DNA of 64,000 bases, from assembly GCA_949710005.1 (NCBI GenBank), contig OX453272.1:18480262-18544261 (forward strand), written 5' to 3'. This document shows, piece after piece, positions 11,738 through 21,577 of the stretch. How positions within the stretch are numbered: position 1 is the stretch's first letter; the number at the start of each line of letters is the position of its first letter. This stretch comes from Ricordea florida. Lineage: Eukaryota > Cnidaria > Anthozoa > Corallimorpharia > Ricordeidae. Below the pieces are notes generated by a model. The model searched no databases. It saw only the letters and a list, made by a program, of their open reading frames with translations, and was not told where the DNA came from. The translations under genes and the position numbers were made by a program.

Positions 11738-12041
11738 TTTGGAACTTGAAAGTAAAGTAGAGAATTTTAACTTACAATTGCAATTAAAAATACTTTACCT
11801 TAAATAACTCTGAGTGTTATTTTTGTCAGTAATGGTGTTTCAGAAGAGGTTAACTCGTTTCTTAGTGTGGGTAACCTGTGACTCTTTGCTGAGGAAAAGA
11901 ATGTTGCTGCACAGCCACACCCACCAACCAATCAAGTGCAAACATGCATTTTTCAAATACCCTTGGGTGAAGCTTTTAAATGATACATGTCTGCAAAAAT
12001 CCCAGAGGGGGGGAGGGTTTCACTTTCTGGCCCACGGACTA
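11738..12041 (-). repeat. Right TIR of the 4.46-kb element
   Basis: Inverted match to 7582-7889. The apparent ORF at 11814-12050 is only a translation of the TIR. Confidence 0.85.
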
Positions 12042-12173
12042 TTGATGTGACTGATTATAACTTGTTGTATAAATCGTTTTCACTCACATGACCAAAATTC
12101 TAGCAACCATCGCTAAACGCCATATTGGTGGGTCAAAAGTGTAAACAAACGGCATAGCGTGATCAGTGTGAAG

Positions 12174-13576
12174 ATGGTATTTTGCTTGATAGTTGGTTGT
12201 GGAAAAAATAGCAGTAGAGAGAAAGGTCTTAGATTTTCTCGAGTGCCATCAATAATTACAAACCAGGGAGACGAAGCAGAGAAATTATCAAGAGAAAGGC
12301 GATCGCAGTGGATTTCGGCTATAAGCCGAGATGATTTAACGGAACAGATTCTTGAGAACGATCGAGTATGCGGCCGACATTTTGTCCCAGGAATCGCAGC
12401 GAAAAGTTGGGACAGATACAATGTTGACTGGGTGCCAACACTAAATCTGGGCCATACAAAGAAGGTTGAAAGGAAAAATCTCGAACAAGCGACAAAGAGA
12501 GGGGAAAGAGCTAATGTGAAAGAAACAAAATGGAAAGAGCAACTAGAGAGAGAACGCGCGCTCAAGGAAGAAGTTGGAGCCAAAAAACTCAAGTTACAAC
12601 ACACGGGTGAGCAAGTTTCTGAAATTTGCTTTGCCAAAGAAGTTGAAAAGCTGGCAGATGCAAGTACACAGACAGAGGAATTCGACTACTAAGTAAATGC
12701 GGTACCAGCGCAGCGACCATTTGGCGAAGAATTTTGCAATGACAACCAAAAGGTACATTTTTACACTGGATTACCTTCATTTGACATCTTGAACACCTTT
12801 TCACTCAAGTTGTTCCCTTTTTAAATCACAGTTGTTGACTCCTTTTCAAGAATTCATAATGACATTGATGAAACTTAAGTTAAACATGCCCTTTGAAGAT
12901 CTCGCTTACAGATTTAATGTTTCTGTTCCTACCGTGTCAAGAACATTTAAGACGTGGATGATTGTGTTGGATGTAGGACTGCAACCCTTCATAAAGTGGC
13001 CAGACCGTGAAGCCTTGTGGCGTACCATGCCTCAATGTTTTCAGCAGGCATTTGGAAAAAAAGTTACTGTAATCATTATTGTTTTGAGATTTTTATTGAC
13101 AGACCATCAAATCTATGTGCACAAACGTTCTCATCCTACAAACATCATAACACTGTCAAAGTTTTAAAGCTTGGGGAGGGAGAACCTCTGACAAGTTCTT
13201 GACGGAGAACTGTGGTATTATAGAGAAATTGTTACCTGGTGATCTTGTCTTGGCAGACAGGGGATTTACCATCCAAGAATTGCTCATGTTCAAACATACC
13301 CAACTGGCAATTCCTGCATTCACACGTGCCATAGACCAGCTGGATCCGGTTGACCTTGAAGAAACGAGAAATATTGCTAATGTTCGCATACATGTGGAAC
13401 GCGTAATTGGTCTTCTACGCAGGAAATATACCATTTTAAGTGGAATCCTGCCAATTGATTTCCTAATTTCTAGTCCTAATGAATCACAAGAAGCACCAAG
13501 TCCCATGATTGATAGGATTATAAATGTATGCTCGGCTTTAGTGAACCTCTGCCCTGGAATTGTTCCATTTGATTGA
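12174..13576 (+). pseudogene. THAP + DDE_4 transposase pseudogene (Harbinger/ISL2EU-like)
   Basis: ATG at 12174 opens a THAP zinc finger (CLIVGC ... CGRHF, C2CH pattern) followed by a charged coiled region up to a stop at 12690. Beyond it the homologous frame continues with [27 protein letters not shown] and a helix-turn-helix ([16 protein letters not shown]). The DDE_4 catalytic domain is broken: [12 protein letters not shown] lies in another frame, the codon for the first catalytic Asp is lost near 13071, and a short deletion at about 13165 removes the strand before [10 protein letters not shown]. The later acids survive in [10 protein letters not shown] and [16 protein letters not shown]. 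The end is [15 protein letters not shown] fused to DDE_4 is known from Harbinger/ISL2EU-type elements. No TIRs were found. Confidence 0.8.
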
Positions 13577-14011
13577 CATGATACAATGATACATCCAGGT
13601 TAGGCTGTCCAGAGCCATCCAGAAGTACCAGATAATTAAGTAATTTCTCTAAACTAGAATTACGAAGGAATTTACAGATAGAATAACAATGAGAAAACAA
13701 TTTTAATTGGAATTTTCATTTTAAAATGAATTTTTGAATTTTAGTATATATATTTTTTTATTTATGCACACTTAGTAATCTTAGTGTTCAGCAATTTGAT
13801 TGGTTCGCTATCTCAAGACAATCAGCAAGTGAATTATGTTGTGCAAGCAAAACAAAACAAATAAAAAAATGGCAGCCATGCACTTGCATTCTGCCAATGT
13901 CTTAGAAACTGAAATTTCACAATTTTGTTTTTGCTGCTCTTGAGATACTCGGTGTGTATAACCTTTACCCAGAGGGAGAAATTTGGAGTCGGTCACTGAC
14001 AACTTGAAGGA
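13577..14011. other. No gene seen
   Basis: AT-rich spacer between two convergent reading frames. Neither frame shows a clear polyadenylation signal. Confidence 0.4.
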
Positions 14012-14581
14012 TTAAATATTTGGAAAGGGTTGCATTGCATGGCCTTGTAAACAATTGAGCAGGTGAGGGCGCATCATTGGTATTGAAAAATGCATTGCTT
14101 GAGGGTTTTGCCCGTACACAAGACATGTAGCAAATGCTATGGCAAAAACCCCACAGTCATCGTTATTTTGTTGCTGCTGAACTGGCAGCTGGTTGATGCC
14201 TTTGTACCTTGGACCAAGTAAGTTTTTGACAAACTCTACAATTTCTTGTGATAGAACTGATTTTGATTGACTGTCCAGGAGATTGACATATCCAGGTGCA
14301 CAATTGATTGATGTAACACATACCCAGTGGTTGTTGTCAACATAAAGAATCTGTACAAAGTCAGATGACACAATGTCAAACTGTCCAATAGGTCCAAGGG
14401 TTGGTCTCTGAAATCCTGTTATTGACTTGTTTACATTTGCTAAGAGGATTTGTGCTTCATGTATGATGGCGCAATCAAGCCATCCCGTAGGTGAAGAAAT
14501 AATGTCAAACTCCTTTTGACCAAGCACTCCCAACGATTTGTGTTTATTAGTTTGAGTATGGCAAGCCGACTGTAGCAACAT
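14012..14581 (-). CDS. Ulp1/C48-like cysteine protease domain ORF
   Basis: An uninterrupted 189-aa ORF. It shows the family layout: GWLDCAIIHEAQILL near residues 34-48, the catalytic His in DNNHWVCVTSI (about 102-112), the Asp in VNLLDSQ (about 118-124), and the Gln/Cys pair in QQQNNDDCGVFAIAFA (about 151-166). Ulp1-type proteases cleave SUMO or related modifiers, and many DNA transposons carry such a domain. Family members of this type are usually part of a larger protein, so this may be a terminal exon. The start used is the first ATG; the minus-strand sequence upstream is AT-rich with no obvious acceptor. It is convergent with the THAP/DDE_4 relic and may belong to the same or a separate element. 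Confidence 0.7.
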   Translation of the reverse strand: MLLQSACHTQTNKHKSLGVLGQKEFDIISSPTGWLDCAIIHEAQILLANVNKSITGFQRPTLGPIGQFDIVSSDFVQILYVDNNHWVCVTSINCAPGYVNLLDSQSKSVLSQEIVEFVKNLLGPRYKGINQLPVQQQQNNDDCGVFAIAFATCLVYGQNPQAMHFSIPMMRPHLLNCLQGHAMQPFPNI

Positions 14582-14720
14582 TCAATAAATTGATATATAT
14601 TCAATTCAATATTTAAAGTGTAAAAGTTGATTAATCGTAAGACAGTACTCAATACGTGAACGCAGAGCGAAGTAGTTGTTGCAGGGGAAAAAAACTCACA
14701 AACAAACTACAGGTTTATCC

Positions 14721-14798
14721 CTACAAACCTGTTTTGTGGTTGCCCACTCATCAGGGGATATCCCCTGATGAGTGGGCAACCACAAAACAGGCTTGTAG
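14721..14798. repeat. 78-bp near-perfect palindrome
   Basis: Arms 14721-14759 and 14760-14798 are reverse complements with a single mismatch and no loop; the centre is GGGGATATCCCC. The arm includes TTGTGGTTGCCCACTCATCA. It sits 45 bp outside the left TIR of the 10.6-kb element. Confidence 0.95.
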
Positions 14799-14843
14799 CA
14801 GTTCAATATTTATATGTATGTAATTTTTTTTTTATTTTTTCAA

Positions 14844-15033
14844 TTTAATATTTATATCTATGGAATATTTTTTAAATCCATTTCATTTAATATGTCTATA
14901 TCTATTAAATTTAATCCCTCTATATTCATTTAATTTAATCTGTTTATATTCATTCAATTCAGCCCGTCAAAATATTAATTTATTCTCTGGGACTCGGTCA
15001 ACTCATGGGATCAGAACGATAAGGGCCTGGGAA
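14844..15033 (+). repeat. Left TIR of the 10.6-kb element
   Basis: About 190 bp and strongly A/T-rich, with repeated ATTTAATTTAATC-like units at the outer side and a unique CATGGGATCAGAA segment at the inner side. It matches the reverse complement of 25281-25469. Confidence 0.85.
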
Positions 15034-15766
15034 GTATAGCGTTTCACGTGTATGCATTTGTCCGCCATTACCAGCAGTGTGTACAGTACAAACAGGCAAT
15101 GAATGACAAAATATCCGAAGTAGCAGGCCTCCTAAGGCGAGCCTCGGATATGCTGCTAACAGTGGATTCTTCACCTACAATGCCTCACAGCGTCGCGGAA
15201 AGCGTTACTAGAGGAAGAAGCATGGTGGACAGGAGTCGGCAAGGAGGAACGTTTAGAACACTTGGTTCTAACGAAAGACTACGGTCTCAGATTCCCCGAG
15301 GAGGAGCAAAAGGTAAACTGAAGCAAGCTGTGCAAACTAAAGGCATCAAAGAAAAACCTTTTGAGTTTGCTCTTCTAAGCTCCAAGGAAGATGACACAGA
15401 AGATGATTTTTTGAAGAAAGAAATGGTTGTAGAAAGGGGCATGGTTACACTCTGTGAACAAGACAGCGAGGCGCAGGTCAGAGAAGAGATCGCATCATCC
15501 TGTGAAAGAAAAATACAATATTATTGGACCGAACGATTTTGAATTTGTAAAAGTAACTCAAAAGAAAATCAGTGTCCTGCATCTAAGCAAACAAACCGAG
15601 TATAACTACGATGTAGTGAAGAAATTGGTTGGCCAGGGTCTCTTGTATATCAGGATTAAAGTGGGCTTCGAGTTCATGCTTAACGAAAACCATACATCCG
15701 ATTTTGACTCTGAGCTGGTGAAAGGTGGAGCCCTGGAGACTAACACCATCCATAGCAACTCTAGTG

Positions 15767-15918
15767 GAACTTCTGGCTTTGTCCCTGGCACCACCAATGG
15801 AACTTCTGGCATTGTCCCTGGCACCTCCGATGGCAATTCTGGCATCGCCCCTGGCATCTCCAATGGAACTTCTGGCATTTTCCGTGGCACCTCTAATGGT
15901 AATTCTGGTATTGTCCCT
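15767..15918 (+). repeat. 33-bp coding minisatellite in the HECT gene
   Basis: Four to five imperfect copies of a 33-bp unit encode the 11-residue repeat GTSNGTSGIVP, with variants such as GISNGTSGIFR. The repeat lies between the N-terminal region and the HECT domain and is a low-complexity linker. Confidence 0.85.
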
Positions 15919-16859
15919 CACAGTGTAGCAGACAACCCTGGCATCTCTAGTATCTATCCCTACACTGTACAACAAGAGGGGGAGCAGAAAACAGAAAGTA
16001 CACATGACTTCTTTTGCCAAATTGTGAATGAGTTCCCACCAGACATAATGGAACCAACAGAGATGCTTAGATATCTGCAGAAGAAAATTGTCTCTGGGAG
16101 ACCATTAGAGGTAACCAATTCATCACGAATCCTTGAAGGAGAGACCAATTTCATAACTGTAGACAGACATAATATTCTGGAAACTACATTTGAGGAACTA
16201 AAGCATGTAGCTGATTCAAGGGTCACCTTTGAAGTTCAGTCTTATGGTGAGCAAGCTGTTGACAGTGGTGGGCCTCGCAAGGAATGGATAAGACTATGCA
16301 ATCAAAAGATCAAAGACACTTTGATAATGGCCTCAAAGAGCACACGTCTGAAGATTACTACTACATTGGTCAAATGGTCTGTATTGCTCTACTTCAAAAT
16401 GGCCAGTTCCCCATGTACATACTTGAAGAAATACTGCAGGCCATTTTTATTAGAGATTTGGAATTGCCTCCTTGTGTCAGAGAGCTCAAATGTGGTATGG
16501 ATACTTTAGGAATTCCCATGTTTGGAAGGAAATTTCCCATGCTTCTTTATCTTCTGAGGCCATCTAGCATTATGAGTTTATCAGTTCGACATCTTTTGTT
16601 CTTGTTGAAACCAGACTTCTCAGAAGAAGGGTCCAACATGCTCATTCATGAAAAAGCTATCTACGGCAAATTTGTGAAATATGTTAGAGATGTGTCAAGT
16701 GGCTGGAGAGTTGTCACCCTTGGAAATGTACTTGAATTTGTCACTGGAGCAAGTGAAGAACCACCCCTCAGTTTTGCAAAGACACCACAAATTCACTTTC
16801 CAGTGGCTGACATCAGAGAGTCCTTGATGACTATAGATAAGGTAAGAAATAAATACTAA

Positions 16860-17289
16860 GTACAGCTACTGGTAGTTTTTGAAAATGTAAGTCAGATTCA
16901 CAAAGGTAATATTTAAAAGTTCAGCTATGAAAGAAACATAAATCCCAAAATCATTTTTAATATAGGATAACAAATAAGGTAGGTAAAATGTGCAAAACCA
17001 GCTGTGGTGGTGAAAGCATTAACCATATTTTAAGTTACCCAGTAAAAGCCAAAATTAGTAGTCAGCATGCCTTGCAACACACTCCAACCAAATCCATTTC
17101 TCATATGGAAGGCAACTACTTTATAGTTTATCATATCTTATCATGCATACAGAACATGTGTGTAGGACTTTTTAATAATGTTAATATTACTGACTCTAGG
17201 GAAGACTTGTCAGCTTCAAACATAATCTGTACTCTTCCTGTGCAAGTTGTGATGTAGTTTTTTTCTGCTTGTTACTTTCTGATTTATCT
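16860..17289. other. HECT intron, left part
   Basis: Intron sequence between the 16842 donor and the Kolobok insertion. The 90-aa ORF here is not supported. Confidence 0.5.
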
Positions 17290-17436
17290 TTAAAGGAGAA
17301 CGGAAGGCTACAGGGTATATTTTTTGTAGCTACTTATGATGAAAGGGAAAACCATAATTTCGCTTTGGGGATGAGGAAAAACAAGTTTTTCGATGTGAAA
17401 ACGGCGTAAAACCAAGCGTTTTGGTCAAATTTGAAT

Positions 17437-17518
17437 CGCCGCCATTTTGTAAGCATTCTCTTCCGGTCACTTCCAAAAAAGGAATGCCAGTCGCCATGTT
17501 GTGACGTCATTGCGCTCA
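17437..17518 (+). promoter_or_regulatory. Left Kolobok promoter motifs (YY1-like, CRE)
   Basis: CGCCGCCATTTTG (17437-17449) resembles a YY1 site and TGACGTCA (17502-17509) is a consensus cAMP-response element, within TGACGTCATTGCGCTCA. They lie 100-190 bp upstream of the ATG at 17625. The same motifs appear in inverted order at the other end of the element. No TATA box was seen. Confidence 0.6.
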
Positions 17519-17624
17519 TGTGGTTCTCTTCTTGATGATAAAAGAAGCGGAGTGGGCTCATAGATATTGGTATTCCAAAAGCAAGCAGAATAGTTTACTT
17601 AGAGAAAGTGGTAGTTTGGTAGCA

Positions 17625-18910
17625 ATGGCCGAGTTTGAACCATATTCATTTGAACCCATGCGAGATCTCTCGGATTCCGACGAGGAAGGAGCTGAAAATC
17701 CGAACGAGATCGCCAGGAGAGGAAATACAGTATGGTGTAGTTGTGGTCATTGCGAAAACTGGGAAAATCAACAGGAAAGAGAATGTCTGTGTTGCCAAGA
17801 GATGGACGAAGCTGTATCTAAACTGTCAGGTGAAAATTATTGAAAAAACGAGAATAAATATTACGATAATGATCGATCGTGTTGTTTCTGTGTGTGTAAG
17901 TATTCCGTGATATGAATTTCTGTGCGATCTTTTGTTTGCGAATTCTGTGATACCATGTTTTCATTATTTGGCTCAGATATGGGAACAGAATATCTCCACG
18001 GCTGTATTACTCAGCATCCTAGTTTTAATACAGTATGCTTGCAAAGAGAGGTGCTGGAGACAGCCATTGTTGGCTTGAGTCAGGCGCGTGGAATACGAGC
18101 GCCGCGAGAACTTAATAATATGTAGGTATCCAAAACAAGAATGTGGGATGTCTGTTCTTGTTACTTTATTTCGCTGAGAAGATATATAATATCTACTGAT
18201 GGCATTCAGTTTTAGTCACTGGCTGAAGTATTCCAAGCTATTTTTATTGATGGAAAAGTGATTTAAACATTATATGCATCAACCACAATAAGCACGTATA
18301 AAACAGTAAGATATGAGCGTGACTTCGTGACCACATAACTGCACCTACAATTGCAAATAATGTTTTGATGAACATGTTTGGAATCACCGTCTTTTACCTA
18401 CCAATAAGTACGATTAAACACCATACACCACAAGCTCTGACACTTTTGAAAAATGTTGGGACAGAGAAATCGCTTACCTTTTAAAATCAAAAACAACAAT
18501 TTAGTGATTCAAGTCATTGTTGTAGTGCTCTCGAAACACGAAACATACACGTTAACTTCATTTCTCAGTTTTTAGTCGTCACAATACAAAATTGGAATAA
18601 AATAGAACCACTCCGCATAATATATTGAGGTTAACTGGCCTAGAAACTGAACTACAATCAACACCTCTGGGGTAGAACTTGATATTTACATGTTTCTTCT
18701 TTCAGAAATTATCGTTATGCAGCTTATCGCCAATTTACATGGTGGGTACATAATAGACTGGGGAGGTATGTCCGAAAAGTAATCCCTGCTTGCGTTGTGA
18801 AAGCAATTAGAGGAGTCTATCCTAATGCTGATGGGAATTACACAGGTTTTCGAAACCCTGATGAAAGCTACTCGGAGGTGGACTTATCCTGGATACAAGA
18901 AACTGTGTAA
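17625..18910 (+). CDS. P2X7 'ballast'-like zinc-binding protein (184 aa, 3 exons)
   Basis: Exons 17625-17829, 17977-18121 and 18706-18910 join in phase (phase 1, then phase 2) at GT-AG sites to give 184 residues. The order of features follows the zinc-coordinating cytoplasmic domain of vertebrate P2X7 receptors: FEPYSFEP at the start; an acidic stretch DSDEEGAENPNE; WCSCGHC (about 47-53) and CLCC as Cys clusters; CITQHPSFNTVCLQREVLE in exon 2; YAAYRQFTWWV; then VIPACVVKAIRGVYPNADG and NYTGF in exon 3. There is no membrane segment or channel domain. It is probably a transposon-encoded nuclear or cytoplasmic accessory protein. The CDS end overlaps the 3' end of the opposite transposase by 43 bp. 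An alternative donor at 18127 would put a stop codon in frame, so the GTAGGT donor at 18122 is preferred. Confidence 0.85.
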
Positions 18911-21494
18911 AAGAAATATAATAAAACTTTGTTCAGTTGGCTGAATTGAAACGAGATGTGTTTATCGATCAAATCCTCTTTCGCTGGCCTTGCTGTAGGA
19001 GCAATGTTCGGTGCTTCAGGCCTTAGGGGAAGGGCAGGTACCTCAATTTGTCTCCTCTTAAATGCCAGTAGACCAGTCATAAGATCTCCCAAAAACTGGT
19101 AAGACTTCTCTTCATATTGAGGCTTTGCAACCCATCCCTGACTTCCCTTTGGAGAGACAAATTTGTGTTTCTTTGCACCCTCCTTTGTCTGGGCTTGGGT
19201 ACGTCCCACATTATGATTGTGGTCGAGAATAGCAAGTTGAGTACGTGCCCTCATGCCTTCGTAGGAGTAGTGCTGCAAATTTTTGCAGTACTTCTTTGCC
19301 ATAAGGCCATGATACATTTCCAGGATGATTGTATGGATGAACTCAGCAAGCATTGCGATGTCCTTCAGAAGCGACTTGTTCCAGGCAACCTCCTTCAATG
19401 CATCGTGGGCGGGACTTCCAACTTTAAGCCATTGCTTCCGTTGTTCCGTTTCTCTTGGGATGGGTGGATGCGCGCACTGATCGAAATGCTGACAGCCATC
19501 CCAGTGGTGGATGTTGGCCGTGTGGTACACTATGGATTTCCATTTTTCAACACATTCGGTGGCATTACCCTGTGAGGTTTTTGCGCACCACCACAAGTGA
19601 ATTACAATAGCATGTACCCATGGTTTGAGGGCCGCACATGGTTTTGTCTGCGTCTTTTTGGTAAGTTTCTTTTGCACAGACTTAGCCATGTGCCAAACAT
19701 CAAAGTTATGCTTGATATTCGGCCTCTCTTTTTTCATATGCGCTCTCACTTGTACATGCCTGTCAGTTGCAAGTTTGGAAATGGTGACATTTTCGTCTTG
19801 CAGGTGATTTAGGCAACGCTTTAATCCCTCTAGCTCCATTCCATTTGAATTCTTAACTTCGGTTACTTGTACTAGTGAAAAGTCAAGCACTTTTGATGAA
19901 GTTGTGTCCACTATGCTGTAAGTCCCGTATTTTGCCGAGTGGCCCGGACTATCACAGCGACCATCACCTCCTGCCACAACCTCCGTGTTTCTCACTTCGT
20001 TTAACATCTCCGCTTGATGTTCAGTGAACTTTTTGTTAACGATGGGGAACAAGTATTTTTTCTGAGTGAAGTTGAAGTTTCTTTCACTGAAAAATTGGAT
20101 GTTACTTGCTTTTGCAACATTAGCAAAGTTACCGTAATCATTCCCTGTAAAGAGAATTCCAGCACTTAGAAGTAAATTTCCTGCTGCCATCGAACTAACA
20201 AAGGGTTGTGTCTGCCACCGCAGTGGTTTTTCGCAGCAGGCAAGGGTTTCAATGGTCGCCAGGGAACCTTTCGTTTTCAGAGTTACGTTTCTTACCTCCC
20301 GTCCACAATTGGGACAGTGAACACATTGAGAGAAAAGCTCTTTTAGTTTGCTTTCAAACACTATAAACTTTCTCTCCTCGTGAAGATCTCCGCAGTTTTC
20401 TTCAAGCCAGTTGTTGGACTCCTTTTCCACCTCATCATCACTGTCATCATCATCAGCCGGAACTTCGCTTTTCGTGTCACAACGCTCTATTTCCTCGAAG
20501 AAATCGCTGTCTGGGTCGTCTCCAAATTCTGATTCATCAGACTCGGACATCTCCGGCAGCCATTCATCGTCACTTTGCTCTTCATTGCATTTTATTTCCA
20601 TCTCGGTGAAATCTAGTTCCTTCTTGGGTTGTGCAGACTCCCTAACATCAGCATTCTGCTCGTCCGGGTGATCACTGGAGGACGCGTAGCTATGGTCATG
20701 AAATACAGCGTGCTGAACGTGAGCTAAGGGAATAGATTTCACCTGAGGGAAGTCGATGGCAAAGGGTATGTCCGTCTGGCATGCTTGATCCACTGTGGTT
20801 ACAACAGTTTGACTACAGCAGTCGACTGAAAGGGTCCAGAAATTCAATTTTCTTTTTTTTCGTTTCGGCTCGGAACATTTCATGACACTTGACCGCACTG
20901 CCTTAGATGTCACGAAACCTTCGTTTGGAAAATTATTTGCAGCCTGAACTTGTTCACTGCTTTCCAAAATTTGATCGAGGGCCTGAAATGTTGAATACAA
21001 ATTCAAGAAATAAAGGTCATTTGCTGTTTCTGACCCTGCACATTTGAAAAAAAAATCGACATTTATCTTGTCTTTACTGTTTCCTTTGTACGCACTCTGA
21101 TAGAATTAGTATTTACGCCGCTCTCGTACAAATACCAAACGCCACTTACCTCTTCATAATGAGCTTTACGTTTTCGGCGTTCACTGGCAGGCCTTTGGCT
21201 TGAGTTCTTCTTGTGTGGAAATTTAGTGGGGATAGCATCATCCTTTAAGCTGCCGCGTTTTGGGGCTTTACCGGGCAAAAGCACTTGCCTGTAGTCAATT
21301 TCGAAACACCATGGTTCAAAATGATCTGAACAGATGTGGCAGTTTTTCAGTGGCGGTAGGTTCTTTCTCTTTATCTGAGCCAGCCATTTATTGAGCTGTC
21401 CTTGATCTTTCAGTGGAAAGCGATGAAAACTTATTCCTTTCTTCGAATCTCTGGGAGTTCTATTCGAACAACCTACCACGACGCATTGAACCAT
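18868..21494 (-). CDS. Kolobok transposase (THAP + DDE, 819 aa, 2 exons)
   Basis: Exon 1 is 21494-21150 (115 codons) and begins MVQCVVVGC. It holds a THAP C2CH finger (C...C, FHRFPL, CHICSDHF, LLPGKAP) and ends at GTAAGT. Exon 2 is 20982-18868 after ATTTCAG, in phase 0. It starts with ALDQILESS, has a DQACQTDIPF motif, a long acidic region, a CPNCGREV zinc-type motif and then the catalytic core. Candidate DDE acids are Asp in AGGDGRCDSPGHSAKYG (about 455), Asp in KLATDRH or NFDVWHM (about 522/543) and Glu in IILEMYHG (about 670). The core layout with SPGHSA and KHNFDVWH fits Kolobok transposases. No stop or frameshift interrupts it. THAP binds the element ends; the DDE core cuts and joins DNA. 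Confidence 0.9.
18920..18926 (+). promoter_or_regulatory. Polyadenylation signal of the P2X7-like gene
   Basis: AATAAAA starts 10 bp after the stop at 18908-18910. This implies a very short 3' UTR that lies inside antisense transposase coding sequence. Confidence 0.55.
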
Positions 21495-21518
21495 TTTGAA
21501 ATTTGGCGCGTATGCAAG

Positions 21519-21577
21519 TGAGCGCAATGACGTCATGCTCAGCCGCCGCGCCTTCAAAATGGTGGACAAGATGGCGG
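21519..21577 (-). promoter_or_regulatory. Right Kolobok promoter motifs (CRE, YY1-like)
   Basis: The reverse complement of TGACGTCATTGCGCTCA lies at 21519-21535, with CAAAATGGTGG (21555-21565) and AAGATGGCGG (21568-21577, YY1-like). They sit 25-85 bp upstream of the transposase ATG (21494) on the minus strand and mirror the left-end motifs. Confidence 0.6.

Larger units (their letters stand above)
7582..12041 (+). mobile_element. 4.46-kb TIR transposon carrying an unclassified protein
   Basis: Inverted repeats of about 305 bp bound the unit; the outer ends read TAGTCCGTGGGCCAGA and the inner ends AAAATTCT...TTTACTTTCAAGTT. Each TIR holds a C or G tract (7608-7620 and 12005-12015). A possible 3-bp target duplication TTG flanks it (7579-7581 and 12042-12044). 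The interior has a nested pogo-like element directly after the left TIR and an internally deleted plus-strand gene. No transposase motif of a named superfamily is recognisable, so the class is open. Confidence 0.8.

Noticed and set aside
11814-12050. 78-codon ORF mirrored by one at 7649-7834
   Set aside because: Both are translations of the two arms of a long TIR rather than genes.
15583-16020. Minus-strand ORFs antisense to the HECT gene
   Set aside because: Their repeats are the antisense of the coding minisatellite; the plus strand carries the recognisable domain.
19117-20671. Plus-strand ORFs across the Kolobok transposase, including a Ser-rich one
   Set aside because: Antisense shadows; the Ser run is the complement of the acidic region of the transposase.
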